Source of the DNA: Streptomyces sp. NBC_01571
GTDB lineage: Bacteria; Actinomycetota; Actinomycetes; Streptomycetales; Streptomycetaceae
Reading direction: 5' to 3'
Length of the DNA: 64,000 bases
NCBI RefSeq assembly: GCF_026339875.1
Contig: NZ_JAPEPZ010000001.1
Coordinates: 3,286,001 to 3,350,000 of the forward strand
The notes beneath the pieces were generated by a model. It saw nothing but the letters and a program-made list of their open reading frames with translations, had not been told where the DNA came from and did not search any database. Numbering within the stretch: position 1 is the first letter of the stretch; each line of letters opens with the position of its first letter. This document shows positions 54,531-62,226 of this stretch, piece by piece. The translations under genes were made by a program, and so were the position numbers.

Positions 54531-54637
54531 GAAAGGCGCTCGACAGACCCCTCGGAAGGCGCTCGGCCGATCCCGCGGAAAGGCGCTCGACAGACGCTGC
54601 GGGAAGCCGCTCGGCTAACCCCGCGAAAGGCGCTTCA
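54531..54637. repeat. ~24-bp tandem repeat, five units, from a gene 3' end
   Basis: GAAAGGCGCT or a one-base variant recurs at about 54531, 54554, 54577, 54602 and 54625, each followed by similar ~14-bp stretches (CGACAGACCCCTCG, CGGCCGATCCCGCG and so on). The last unit lies in the 3' end of the minus-strand NYN gene and encodes its final residues KRLSRG. The array fills the spacer beyond the stop. Confidence 0.7.
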
Positions 54638-55964
54638 GGAGTACGACGGAGGCGACCGGCCGGGCGCCCGCCTTGGCGATCCCGTCGGCCACCTCACGGT
54701 CGGTGGAGACCACGATGACCGGCCGCCCCGGCGGCTCGGCGCGCACCAGCTGGCGGATCAACTCGTCCGCGGTGACGCCGGGTTTGGAGAACAGCACCCG
54801 TACCCCGCGCGGTGGCGCGAGCAGCACCGGCGCGGCCAGCTCCGCCCCGTCGAAGACACAGGTGACCTCGGCGCCGGTCTGCGCGGCGAGCTGGGAGAGC
54901 TGCCCCAGCAGCCGCAGCCGCTGCTTCTCCAGCGGCATCTGCGGATAGCCGGTCTTGGTGACGTTGTAGCCGTCGACCACCAGGTGCGCCTGCGGCAGCG
55001 CGAGCAGCTGGTCGAGGATCGCGGGATCGTTCTCGGACAGGGCGCGAGCGGCGATGTCCTTGGGGGTCATCCGTCCCGGTTCGACCGCGTCCACGGTCTC
55101 GGCGGGCCGTACGGACACCGGTGGCAGCGCGAGTTCGCGGCGCAGCCCCTGCGCCGCGTCCAGCACGGTGTCCAGCAGCAGCCGGACGCGCATGTCCTCG
55201 ACGCTGCGCCCCTCGCGGGCCGCCTTACGGGTGGCCTCCAGGGCCGCCTCGGCCTCGGAGAGCCGTGTCTTGAGCCGCCGGCTCTCGCTCTCCGCGGCGG
55301 ACACCTGGGCCTGCCCCTCGGCCCGCCCGGTGTCCATCTCGCCCTGCAGCTTGCGCAGCGCGGCCTCGCCCCGCTTGACGTCGCTGAGGGCACCGCGCAG
55401 CTTGCGGTGCAGCGACTCCGACTCCTTCTTCGCGGACTCCAGCTCGGCGCGCAGCCGTTCGGTCTCGGTCCGGGTGTGCGCCCGCGCCTCGGCGAGCTCC
55501 TCACGCAGTCGCTCCAGCTCCGCGCGGCTCTCCTCGTCGGCGCGCTCGGCGTCCGCCCGCAGAGCCTCCTCGCCCGCGGCGGTCACCAGCTTCACCCAGC
55601 CCGCGGGGCGCAGCACGTAGGCAGCGGCCGCCACGTCCAGCGGGTCCGCGGCCGGGGGCGGCGCACCCGAGTCGAGGGCGCCGACGAGCTCCGGCTGCGC
55701 CTCTCTGAGCTTCTCGGCGATACGCTGCCGGAAGAGCGGGTCGGTCTCCAGTGCGGCGGCCATCGCGTTGCCCGCGAACTTCGCCCGCCGGTTCGGGGCG
55801 AACCGCGCGTACTGCCGTAGCTGAACCGGCAGTTCGGCGATGGTCAGACCGCCGAACCCGTCGGAGACGATCTGTACGACACGGCGGCGCACGCCGTCGG
55901 GCAGCGGACGGTCGAGCACCTCGGCGGCGCCGTCGTCCGGCTCCCCGCCTGTGGTCTCCGCCAT
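54615..55964 (-). CDS. NYN-domain protein (YacP-like putative RNase)
   Basis: 449 aa. A conserved N-terminal helical domain (about 15-135: PLPDGVRRRVVQIVSDGFGGLTIAELP) is followed by a long Glu/Arg-rich coiled coil (about 140-265). A C-terminal PIN-like NYN domain (about 320-449) has acidic residues in LVVDGYNVTKTG, VTCVFDGAE and VVSTDREVADGI. NYN domains of the YacP/Rae1 type cleave RNA, in Bacillus at ribosome-bound mRNA. The coiled coil suggests oligomerisation. Its 3' end has seeded a downstream tandem repeat. Biochemical role inferred. Confidence 0.9.
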   Translation of the reverse strand: MAETTGGEPDDGAAEVLDRPLPDGVRRRVVQIVSDGFGGLTIAELPVQLRQYARFAPNRRAKFAGNAMAAALETDPLFRQRIAEKLREAQPELVGALDSGAPPPAADPLDVAAAAYVLRPAGWVKLVTAAGEEALRADAERADEESRAELERLREELAEARAHTRTETERLRAELESAKKESESLHRKLRGALSDVKRGEAALRKLQGEMDTGRAEGQAQVSAAESESRRLKTRLSEAEAALEATRKAAREGRSVEDMRVRLLLDTVLDAAQGLRRELALPPVSVRPAETVDAVEPGRMTPKDIAARALSENDPAILDQLLALPQAHLVVDGYNVTKTGYPQMPLEKQRLRLLGQLSQLAAQTGAEVTCVFDGAELAAPVLLAPPRGVRVLFSKPGVTADELIRQLVRAEPPGRPVIVVSTDREVADGIAKAGARPVASVVLLKRLSRG

Positions 55965-55998
55965 CCGTCACTCCATCGTCCGTGCGGGGCCCGCTCCC

Positions 55999-56238
55999 TC
56001 AGGAGCCGGCGCCCGGCCTGTCCACCAGTTCCACCTGATCCACCGCGTTGCACCAGCGACAGCGCACCGACTCGATGGTCTCACTGACCACCTCGCGCTC
56101 CTCCACGCTCGGCTCACCGCCCAGGTCGAGGTGCACGTACTCGACGACCTTGGACGAGCGGGTCACGTCGAAGCGCGTCAGATTGCCGCACAGGGTGCAG
56201 CGCCAGCGAGTCTCGGCGGTCGGAAGGGGAACCGTCAT
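55999..56238 (-). CDS. Small zinc-ribbon-like protein
   Basis: 79 aa. Two CxxC pairs (CTLC at about residues 14-17 and CRWC at about 60-63) flank a beta-strand-rich centre (TRFDVTRSSKVVEYVHLDLGG), which suggests a single treble-clef or zinc-ribbon fold. Conserved in Streptomyces at this place, upstream of the NYN gene (34 bp apart, same strand). There is no DNA-binding motif; a protein- or RNA-binding adaptor is possible. Function unknown. Confidence 0.78.
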   Translation of the reverse strand: MTVPLPTAETRWRCTLCGNLTRFDVTRSSKVVEYVHLDLGGEPSVEEREVVSETIESVRCRWCNAVDQVELVDRPGAGS

Positions 56239-56368
56239 GTGGCAGTCGCTTTCCTTCTGGTGTCCGTGTGGCTCGTAACCCTACGGCCTGGCGGGTAGTC
56301 GACGCTCGGCCGTCCACAGCGGCGAGGCACTCTGTGTGCATCGGTCCGGTTACGTCATGCTCTGCAAC

Positions 56369-57100
56369 ATGATCGGCAACTGGAGGACGACGGTCGGCAG
56401 GACGGTGCGGGCCCAGTCCGCGCCCGTGGCGTACGGGCTGATCGTCCTGTGCTGTGTGATCTTCGTGATCGGCCCGGCGTCGGGGTTCAATCCGACGTAC
56501 GGCACCGGTGACGAGCTGCTCGTCGCGCAGCGGGCCTACTTCCGGCGCTGGGGCGTGGTGCCCACCGACCTGCTCAGCGGGACTCCGGGCGCCCTGCTGA
56601 CCCCCGCCACGGCCCTGTTCATCCACGGCAGCTGGCTCCACCTCCTGGGCAACATGCTCTTCTTCTACGTCTTCGGGGCCATGACCGAGGAACGCATGGG
56701 CCACTTCGAGTTCGCCCTCTTCTACGTCGGCTGCGGCTATCTCGCGCTGGTCGGCTACGCGGTCGCCAACTCCACCTCCGAACAGACCCTGGTCGGTGCC
56801 TCGGGAGCGATCTCCGCGGTCCTCGGAGCGTTCCTCTACCTTTTCCCCAAGGCCCGGGTGACCAGTCTCTTCCCGTTCCTCTTCTTCCTGCCGCTGCGCT
56901 TCCCCGCCTGGATCGTGCTGCCGTTCTGGGCGGCGCTGCAGTGGCTGGCGGCGGGCCGCAGCCCCTCGGGCCCCGGGGTCGCCTATCTGGCGCACCTGGT
57001 GGGCTTCTCGCTGGGCTTCCTCTACGCGTGGGTGCGCTTCCGGCGGCCGACTAGAGTGAAAGTCCCAGCAGCGGCCCCCGAGGGAGAAAACCAGCCGTGA
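56369..57100 (+). CDS. Rhomboid-family intramembrane serine protease
   Basis: 243 aa from ATG 56369 (MIGNWRTTVGR); earlier in-frame starts at 56336 and 56357 add residues not typical of the family. Six helices. The HGSWLHLLGNMLFFYVFG segment carries the conserved WR-like region and Asn of helix 2. Nucleophile Ser145 lies in VGASGAIS and the catalytic His210 in LAHLVGF. It cleaves membrane-anchored substrates within the bilayer; substrate unknown. The stop overlaps the next gene as GTGA, so the two are co-translated. Confidence 0.92.
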   Translation: MIGNWRTTVGRTVRAQSAPVAYGLIVLCCVIFVIGPASGFNPTYGTGDELLVAQRAYFRRWGVVPTDLLSGTPGALLTPATALFIHGSWLHLLGNMLFFYVFGAMTEERMGHFEFALFYVGCGYLALVGYAVANSTSEQTLVGASGAISAVLGAFLYLFPKARVTSLFPFLFFLPLRFPAWIVLPFWAALQWLAAGRSPSGPGVAYLAHLVGFSLGFLYAWVRFRRPTRVKVPAAAPEGENQP

Positions 57101-57378
57101 TCACCGCGATCGTGCTCATCAAGACCAGCGTGGACCGGATCCCCGAGATCGCCGAGTCGATCGCCGCGCTGGACAGTGTCAGCGAGGTCTTCTCCGTCAC
57201 CGGCACGTACGACCTGATCGCCATGGTCCGGGTCAAGGCCCACGACGACCTGGCCGACGTCATCCCCGGCAGCATCAGCAAGATCCCGGGGGTCGAGGGC
57301 ACCGACACGCACGTCGCGTTCCGCACGTACTCGCAGCACGACCTGGAGGCGGCGTTCGCGATCGGCCTGGACTCCTGA
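57097..57378 (+). CDS. Stand-alone Lrp/AsnC ligand-binding (RAM) domain protein
   Basis: 93 aa from GTG 57097, overlapping the rhomboid stop. The whole protein is one RAM domain: ITAIVLIKTSVDRIPEIAESIAAL, VSEVFSVTGTYDLIAMVRVK, and a final AFRTYSQHDLEAAFAIGLDS. It lacks the helix-turn-helix of full Lrp regulators, so it may bind amino acids and modulate other Lrp proteins or act as a metabolic sensor. The last codons and stop are copied in a 17-bp tandem repeat downstream. Confidence 0.9.
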   Translation: MITAIVLIKTSVDRIPEIAESIAALDSVSEVFSVTGTYDLIAMVRVKAHDDLADVIPGSISKIPGVEGTDTHVAFRTYSQHDLEAAFAIGLDS

Positions 57379-57414
57379 CCGGCCTGGCTTCCTGACCGGC
57401 CTGGACTCCTGACC
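57364..57414. repeat. 17-bp tandem repeat x 3 from a gene 3' end
   Basis: GGCCTGGACTCCTGACC occurs at 57364-57380 (ending the coding frame with Gly-Leu-Asp-Ser-stop) and at 57398-57414. The middle unit 57381-57397 differs at two positions (GGCCTGGCTTCCTGACC). The array spans the stop and the beginning of the spacer. Confidence 0.8.
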
Positions 57415-57465
57415 CCGCCCCCCACGCCGCTCCGTACCGCCGCGGGTCCTCCGCGGCCGCCGGGG

Positions 57466-58827
57466 TCAGACTGCGGGCACGCAGCGACCGCCCTCGGTCC
57501 GGTAGCGCCACTGCGCACCGTCCCGCACGAGCTCCTTCACGGCGCGCACGAAGCGCTCCACGTGCTCGTCCGGGGTGCCCGCCCCGAAGCTGACGCGGAT
57601 CGCGTTGAGGGACTTCTCGCCGGGCGCGGCCTCGGGGGCCCCGCACTCGCCCTGGGTCTGCGGGTCGCTGCCGAGCAGCGTGCGCAGCAGCGGATGCGCG
57701 CAGAAGAGACCGTCACGCACCCCGATGCCGTACTCGGCGGAGAGCGCCGCCGCGAAGTGCGAGCTGTTCCAGCCCTCGACGACGAACGAGATGACGCCGA
57801 CCCGCGGCGCGTCGTCGCCGAACAGGGACAGCACGCGCACGGCGGGCACCTCGGCGAGTCCCTCCCGGACCGTGCGGATCAGGTGCCGCTCGCGGGCGAC
57901 GATCCGGTCGAAGCCCTCCTCGGTGAGCGCCTTGCACGCGGAGGCGATGGAGTAGGCGCCGATGACGTTGGGGGACCCGGCCTCGTGCCGTGCCGCGCTC
58001 TCGTGCCACTCGACGTCGACGCCACCGTCCGCGCGCCGGGCGACCTTGCGGCTGGCGCCGCCGCCGGCGAGGTAGGGCTCGGCCTCCCGCAGCCAGTCGG
58101 AGCGGCCGGCCAGGACACCGGAACCGAAGGGCGCGTACAGCTTGTGCCCGGAGAAGACGACCCAGTCGACGTCGAGGTCACGGACGGACACCGGGTGGTG
58201 CGGGGCGAGCTGGGCGGCGTCCAGGACGATCCGGGCGCCGTGGGCGTGCGCCGCCGCGGCGAGCTCGCGCACCGGCCACAGCTCTCCGGTGACGTTGGAG
58301 GCGCCGGTGACGCAGACGAGGGCCGGTCCGTGGGGGTCGCGGTCGGCGAGGGCGCGCTCCAGGACCGCGACGGCCTGCCGCGGGGTGCGGGGCGCGTCGA
58401 GGTACGTGACCCGCGCGTCCTGCCACGGCAGCAGCGAGGCGTGGTGCTCGGTCTCGAAGACGAAGACCTGGCAGTCGGCCGGAAGGGTGGCGGCGAGCAG
58501 GTTGAGCGAGTCGGTCGTCGACCGGGTGAAGACGACCTGGTCGTCCTCGCGGCAGTCGAGGAACTCCGCGACGGTCCCGCGGGCGTTCTCGAAGAGGTCG
58601 GTGGACAGCTGGGAGAGGTAGCCGGCTCCGCGGTGCACGCTGCCGTAGTACGGGGCGTACGCGGCGACGTCGTCCCAGACGCGCTGGAGGGCCGGGGCGC
58701 TGGCGGCGTAGTCGAGGGCGGCGTAGGTGACCTCGCCACCGGTGACGAGCGGGACGGTCACATCACGGCCCAGAACGGGCAGCGGGGCACAAACGGACTG
58801 GTCGGCGGCAGCGGTGGAGACAGACAT
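57466..58827 (-). CDS. Class V aminotransferase (cysteine desulfurase-like)
   Basis: 453 aa from ATG 58827, with AGGAG nearby. PLP-enzyme features are LDYAASAPALQRVWDDV, TRSTTDSLNLLAATL, ETEHHASLLPW, VTGASNVTGELWPV, IVLDAAQLAPHHPVSVRDLDVDWVVFSGHK (Schiff-base Lys in SGHK) and a C-terminal RVSFGAGTPDEHVERF. It belongs with SufS/NifS-type desulfurases and selenocysteine lyases, but no SufU or scaffold gene is adjacent. The SAM-IV riboswitch upstream places it in sulfur/methionine metabolism, so a desulfurase or C-S lyase role is the best guess. Confidence 0.88.
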   Translation of the reverse strand: MSVSTAAADQSVCAPLPVLGRDVTVPLVTGGEVTYAALDYAASAPALQRVWDDVAAYAPYYGSVHRGAGYLSQLSTDLFENARGTVAEFLDCREDDQVVFTRSTTDSLNLLAATLPADCQVFVFETEHHASLLPWQDARVTYLDAPRTPRQAVAVLERALADRDPHGPALVCVTGASNVTGELWPVRELAAAAHAHGARIVLDAAQLAPHHPVSVRDLDVDWVVFSGHKLYAPFGSGVLAGRSDWLREAEPYLAGGGASRKVARRADGGVDVEWHESAARHEAGSPNVIGAYSIASACKALTEEGFDRIVARERHLIRTVREGLAEVPAVRVLSLFGDDAPRVGVISFVVEGWNSSHFAAALSAEYGIGVRDGLFCAHPLLRTLLGSDPQTQGECGAPEAAPGEKSLNAIRVSFGAGTPDEHVERFVRAVKELVRDGAQWRYRTEGGRCVPAV

Positions 58828-58947
58828 GGCGCACTCCTGTGAGAGGCAGGCGGAAGCACCGCGCGAGCGGGGGCGTACGGAGGTACGCGCGCGCGGCTCG
58901 GCGCAGGTGAGGGTGAAAAGGGGTGTGCGGAGGCGGGGCTCTACGCC

Positions 58948-58968
58948 CTAGCGCATTCGCTTGCTCAC
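58948..58968 (-). CDS. Six-codon upstream ORF (MSKRMR)
   Basis: Downstream of the SAM-IV riboswitch and 121 bp before the aminotransferase start is GTG AGC AAG CGA ATG CGC TAG, encoding MSKRMR. GGGAG stands about six bases before the GTG, a good ribosome site. So short a frame can occur by chance, but the ribosome site and position between riboswitch and gene suggest a regulatory peptide or relic. Function unknown. Confidence 0.4.
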   Translation of the reverse strand: MSKRMR

Positions 58969-59009
58969 AGAAGGCTCCCTCGAACGACCAGGACCCCTGG
59001 GATTCTCGA

Positions 59010-59130
59010 GGGGTCCGCGCTTGCCGTAGACCTCGCTGCCTACGGCCTGGTCTTCACCCGGGGCACCCCGCCACGGACGGAGGGTTGCCGGACAGCCGGC
59101 CGGGGCCTCATGGCTGTCGCTCATGACCTG
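59010..59130 (-). promoter_or_regulatory. SAM-IV riboswitch
   Basis: On the minus strand the leader reads CAGGTCATGAGCGACAGCC, CCCCGGCCGGCTGTCCGGCA, ACCCTCCGTCC, GTGGCGGGGTGCCCCGGGTG, AAGACCAGG and ends GGCAAGCGCGGACCCC. This order, particularly the CCGGCAACCCTCC core, GGGGTGCCCCGGGTG and the 3' GCAAGCGCGG pseudoknot strand, is that of actinobacterial SAM-IV aptamers. It would sense S-adenosylmethionine and control the class V aminotransferase gene at 57466. The exact limits are approximate. Confidence 0.85.
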
Positions 59131-59339
59131 ATACCGCATCCTGCCACACGATCTTCCGGACGCAACCCCGGCGTCCATATGGCGGAACGACCTCGCCCTC
59201 GAACTCCGGACGCCCCGACCCCCTCAGGGGCGCGGGGAACTGCGCGACCAGCCCCCACCCACCCGCACCCGGAAAACCACCACGCTCGGGGTCCGGGACA
59301 AAGCCCCGCGGACGGAACACACAGAGACGACGTGGGCGG
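59131..59339. repeat. Spacer with dispersed-repeat copy
   Basis: GGGGCGCGGGGAACTGCGCG (59227-59246), continuing ACCAGCC, is an inverted copy of the core seen at 37407, 37580 and around 45789-46020. It lies between the SAM-IV leader and trpD. No gene in the spacer. Confidence 0.65.
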
Positions 59340-59370
59340 GCGGGGCCCGGCCAAAAGGCCGCGCCCCCGC
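59340..59370 (-). terminator. trpD terminator
   Basis: GCGGGGCCCGGCC (59340-59352) pairs with GGCCGCGCCCCCGC (59357-59370) around AAAA, with one mismatch. It starts 17 bp past the trpD stop on the minus strand. Confidence 0.65.
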
Positions 59371-59387
59371 CGGCCCCCGCCCAGGAG

Positions 59388-60452
59388 TCACGCGTTGGTG
59401 GCCGTCACCCAGCGGTCGAGCGCGGCGCGCGCCGCGCCGGAGTCGATGGCCCGAGCCGTCCTCACCATCGCGGCACGGAGCTGGTCCACCAGGGACGCGT
59501 CCGTCGGGGACAACGCCACCAGCGCCGCCGCCGCGTTCAGGACCACGGCGTCCCGTACGGGCCCCCTCTCGCCGTCCAGGACACGGCGGGCGACCTCCGC
59601 GTTGTAGGAGGCGTCGGCACCCCGCAGGGCCTCCACGGGCACGAGGTCGAGCCCGACGTCCCGCGGATCGAACCGCTCCTCGGTCACCTTGCCGTCCCGC
59701 ACGACCCAGACCTTCGACGTCGCCGTGGTGGTCAGCTCGTCCAGCCCGTCGTCACCTCGGAAGACCAGCGAGGAGTTGCCGCGCTCGGCGAAGACGCCGG
59801 CCATGATCGGCGCCATCCGGGCGTCGGCGACACCGACCGCCTGCGCCCTCACCCGCGCGGGGTTGGTCAGCGGACCCAGGAAGTTGAAGACCGTCCGGAT
59901 CCCCAGCTGTCCGCGCGCCGCAGCCACATGACGCAGCGCCGGATGGAACTTCACCGCGAAGCAGAAGGTGATCCCGGCCTCCTCGGCCACCTCGGCCACC
60001 CGCTTCGGCGTCAGTTCCAGATTGACGCCCAGCTTTCCCAGCACGTCCGAGGCACCGGACGCCGAGGACGCGGCCCGGTTGCCGTGCTTGACGACCTTCG
60101 TGCCGGTACCGGCCACCACGATCGACGACATCGTGGAGATGTTCACCGTCTTCGCGCCGTCACCGCCCGTACCGACGATGTCGACGGTCTCCCCCGGCAC
60201 CTCGATCACCTTGGCGTGCTCGTACATCGTGCGGACCAGGCCGGTGATCTCCTCGACCGTCTCGCCCTTGGCCCGCAGCGCCACCACGAAGCCGGCGATC
60301 TGGGCGTCCGTCGCCTCGCCGCTCATGATCCGGTCCATCGCCCAGGCCGTGTCGTCCGCGCTCTGGTCCCGGCCGTCGAGCAGGCCGTTCAGCACCGCGG
60401 GCCAGGAACGGCCCGCCGCGATGTCGCCTCCAGCGGGGGTCACAGCACTCAT
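59388..60452 (-). CDS. trpD: Anthranilate phosphoribosyltransferase
   Basis: 354 aa from ATG 60452, preceded by AGGAG. It transfers phosphoribose to anthranilate, the second tryptophan-specific step. Motifs are [21 protein letters not shown] (PRPP-binding GTGGD), [19 protein letters not shown] and the conserved [31 protein letters not shown]. It is separated from trpE by 29 kb and has no attenuator of its own. Its position just downstream of the qcr operon is conserved in mycobacteria (trpD near qcrCAB). Confidence 0.96.
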   Translation of the reverse strand: MSAVTPAGGDIAAGRSWPAVLNGLLDGRDQSADDTAWAMDRIMSGEATDAQIAGFVVALRAKGETVEEITGLVRTMYEHAKVIEVPGETVDIVGTGGDGAKTVNISTMSSIVVAGTGTKVVKHGNRAASSASGASDVLGKLGVNLELTPKRVAEVAEEAGITFCFAVKFHPALRHVAAARGQLGIRTVFNFLGPLTNPARVRAQAVGVADARMAPIMAGVFAERGNSSLVFRGDDGLDELTTTATSKVWVVRDGKVTEERFDPRDVGLDLVPVEALRGADASYNAEVARRVLDGERGPVRDAVVLNAAAALVALSPTDASLVDQLRAAMVRTARAIDSGAARAALDRWVTATNA

Positions 60453-60518
60453 ATGCCGCTCCTGGGTTCGTAGACAGGTACAAGCAGGGTCCACCCTATC
60501 CAGCCCAGGCACGGCGAA

Positions 60519-60545
60519 GAGCCCCCGTCCATGGGACGGGGGCTC
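60519..60545 (-). terminator. qcr operon terminator
   Basis: GAGCCCCCGTCC (60519-60530) and GGACGGGGGCTC (60534-60545) form a perfect 12-bp stem with loop ATG, about 45 bp past the qcrB stop and before trpD. Confidence 0.8.
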
Positions 60546-60588
60546 CTGCCGTGGCGATCAGTGGGACCGGTGAGGACCGGTCGGAGGA

Positions 60589-62226
60589 TCAGTGGTGGCC
60601 GTGGCCGCTCGTGATCTCCTCGTACTCCTCGACCGTGGGCTTGGGGATCTGGCTGTGCTCCCCGTAGAAGCCCTTGCTGAGCTTGGCACGCAGCCGCTGC
60701 GCGCCGTTCACCTTGCGCTCGACACCGTTCTCGTCGACCACCGGGCCGATCTCGGCGGGCTGGTACTGCTCGTGCGCGGTGAGCGTGTGCAGGGCCTCCT
60801 GGCCGAGCGGCTCGTGCACCTCGATGAACTCACCGTGCGGCAGGCGCTTGATGATGCCCGACTCGCGGCCGTGCAGCACCTTCTCCTTGTCGCGGCGCTG
60901 GAGACCGAGGCAGATCCGCTTGGTGGCGATGAAGACGAGCACCGGCACGACGAAGAACGCGATCCGGACGAACCAGGTGATCGAGTTGATCGACAGGTGG
61001 AAGTGCGTGGCCCAGATGTCGTTGCCGCCACCGACCAGCAGGACGAAGTACCAGCTGATCCAGGCCGCGCCGAAGGCGGTACGGGTCGGGACGTTGCGCG
61101 GGCGGTCCAGGATGTGGTGCTCGCGCTTGTCGCCGGTGACCCAGGACTCGATGAACGGGTAGACCGCGATCGCGACCAGGACCAGCGGGAAGACCACCAG
61201 CGGGATGAACACACCCAGGACGAGCGTGTGACCCCAGAAGTTGATCTCCCAGCCCGGCATGACACGGATCAGACCCTCGGAGAAGCCCATGTACCAGTCG
61301 GGCTGGGCGCCCGTGGACACCATGTCCGGACGGTAGGGGCCCATGGACCAGATCGGGTTGATCGAGGCGATCGCCGCGATGGCCGCGATGACACCGAAGA
61401 CCAGGAAGAAGAAGCCTCCGGCCTTGGCCATGTAGACCGGCAGCAGCGGCATGCCGACGACGTTCCTGTTCGTCTTTCCGGGGCCCGCGAACTGCGTGTG
61501 CTTGTGGTAGAAGACCAGGATCAGGTGGCCGACGACCAGGCCGAGCATGATGCCCGGCAGCAGCAGCACGTGCACGGAGTAGAAGCGGGCCACGAAGTCG
61601 CCGCCCGGGAACTGACCGCCGAAGAGGAAGAACGAGAGGTACGTGCCGACGATCGGCACGGACAGGACCGCGCCCTCCATGAAGCGGACACCGGTGCCGG
61701 AGAGCAGGTCGTCCGGGAGCGAGTAACCGGTGAAGCCGGTGAACATGCCCAGGACGAACAGCAGGAAGCCGAACAGCCAGTTGACCTCACGCGGCTTGCG
61801 GAACGCACCCGTGAAGAACACGCGCATCATGTGCACGAACATGCCGGCGAGGAAGATCAGCGCCGCCCAGTGGTGGATCTGCCGGATCAGCAGACCACCG
61901 CGCACCTCGAAGGAGATGTGCATGGTCGAGTTGAACGCCTCGGACATCAGCTGACCCTGCAGCGGGACGTAGCTGCCGTGGTACTCCACCTCGTTCATCG
62001 ACGGGTGGAAGAACAGCGTCAGATACACACCCGTGAGGATGATGATGAGGAAGCTGTACAGGCAGATCTCACCCAGCATGAACGACCAGTGGTCGGGGAA
62101 GATCTTGCGCATGTTGGCCTTGGCCAGGGAGTAGATCCCCAAGCGGCCGTCGGCCCAGTCGGCCACCCGCTCACCGGCGGGCGCCTTCTCGCGCGAGCGC
62201 GAGTCGGAGGTGGTGGTAGTGCTCAT
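60589..62226 (-). CDS. qcrB: Cytochrome bcc complex cytochrome b subunit
   Basis: 545 aa. It carries the two b-type haems and quinol sites of the actinobacterial bcc-aa3 supercomplex. About nine helices. Haem-ligand His pairs are in IHHWAALIFLAGMFVHMMRV and FYSVHVLLLPGIMLGLVVGHLILVFYHKH-type helices (the latter spread over about residues 225-250). The Qo-site PEWY motif is the actinobacterial PDWY (AQPDWYMGFSEG). A ~100-residue charged C-terminal extension (GIIKRLPHGEFIEVHEPLG) is typical of the family. It overlaps qcrA by ATGA. Confidence 0.97.
   Translation of the reverse strand: MSTTTTSDSRSREKAPAGERVADWADGRLGIYSLAKANMRKIFPDHWSFMLGEICLYSFLIIILTGVYLTLFFHPSMNEVEYHGSYVPLQGQLMSEAFNSTMHISFEVRGGLLIRQIHHWAALIFLAGMFVHMMRVFFTGAFRKPREVNWLFGFLLFVLGMFTGFTGYSLPDDLLSGTGVRFMEGAVLSVPIVGTYLSFFLFGGQFPGGDFVARFYSVHVLLLPGIMLGLVVGHLILVFYHKHTQFAGPGKTNRNVVGMPLLPVYMAKAGGFFFLVFGVIAAIAAIASINPIWSMGPYRPDMVSTGAQPDWYMGFSEGLIRVMPGWEINFWGHTLVLGVFIPLVVFPLVLVAIAVYPFIESWVTGDKREHHILDRPRNVPTRTAFGAAWISWYFVLLVGGGNDIWATHFHLSINSITWFVRIAFFVVPVLVFIATKRICLGLQRRDKEKVLHGRESGIIKRLPHGEFIEVHEPLGQEALHTLTAHEQYQPAEIGPVVDENGVERKVNGAQRLRAKLSKGFYGEHSQIPKPTVEEYEEITSGHGHH

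Noticed and set aside
60453..60588. Tryptophan leader peptide upstream of trpD
   Set aside because: No short frame with clustered Trp codons; the hairpin there belongs to the end of the qcr operon.
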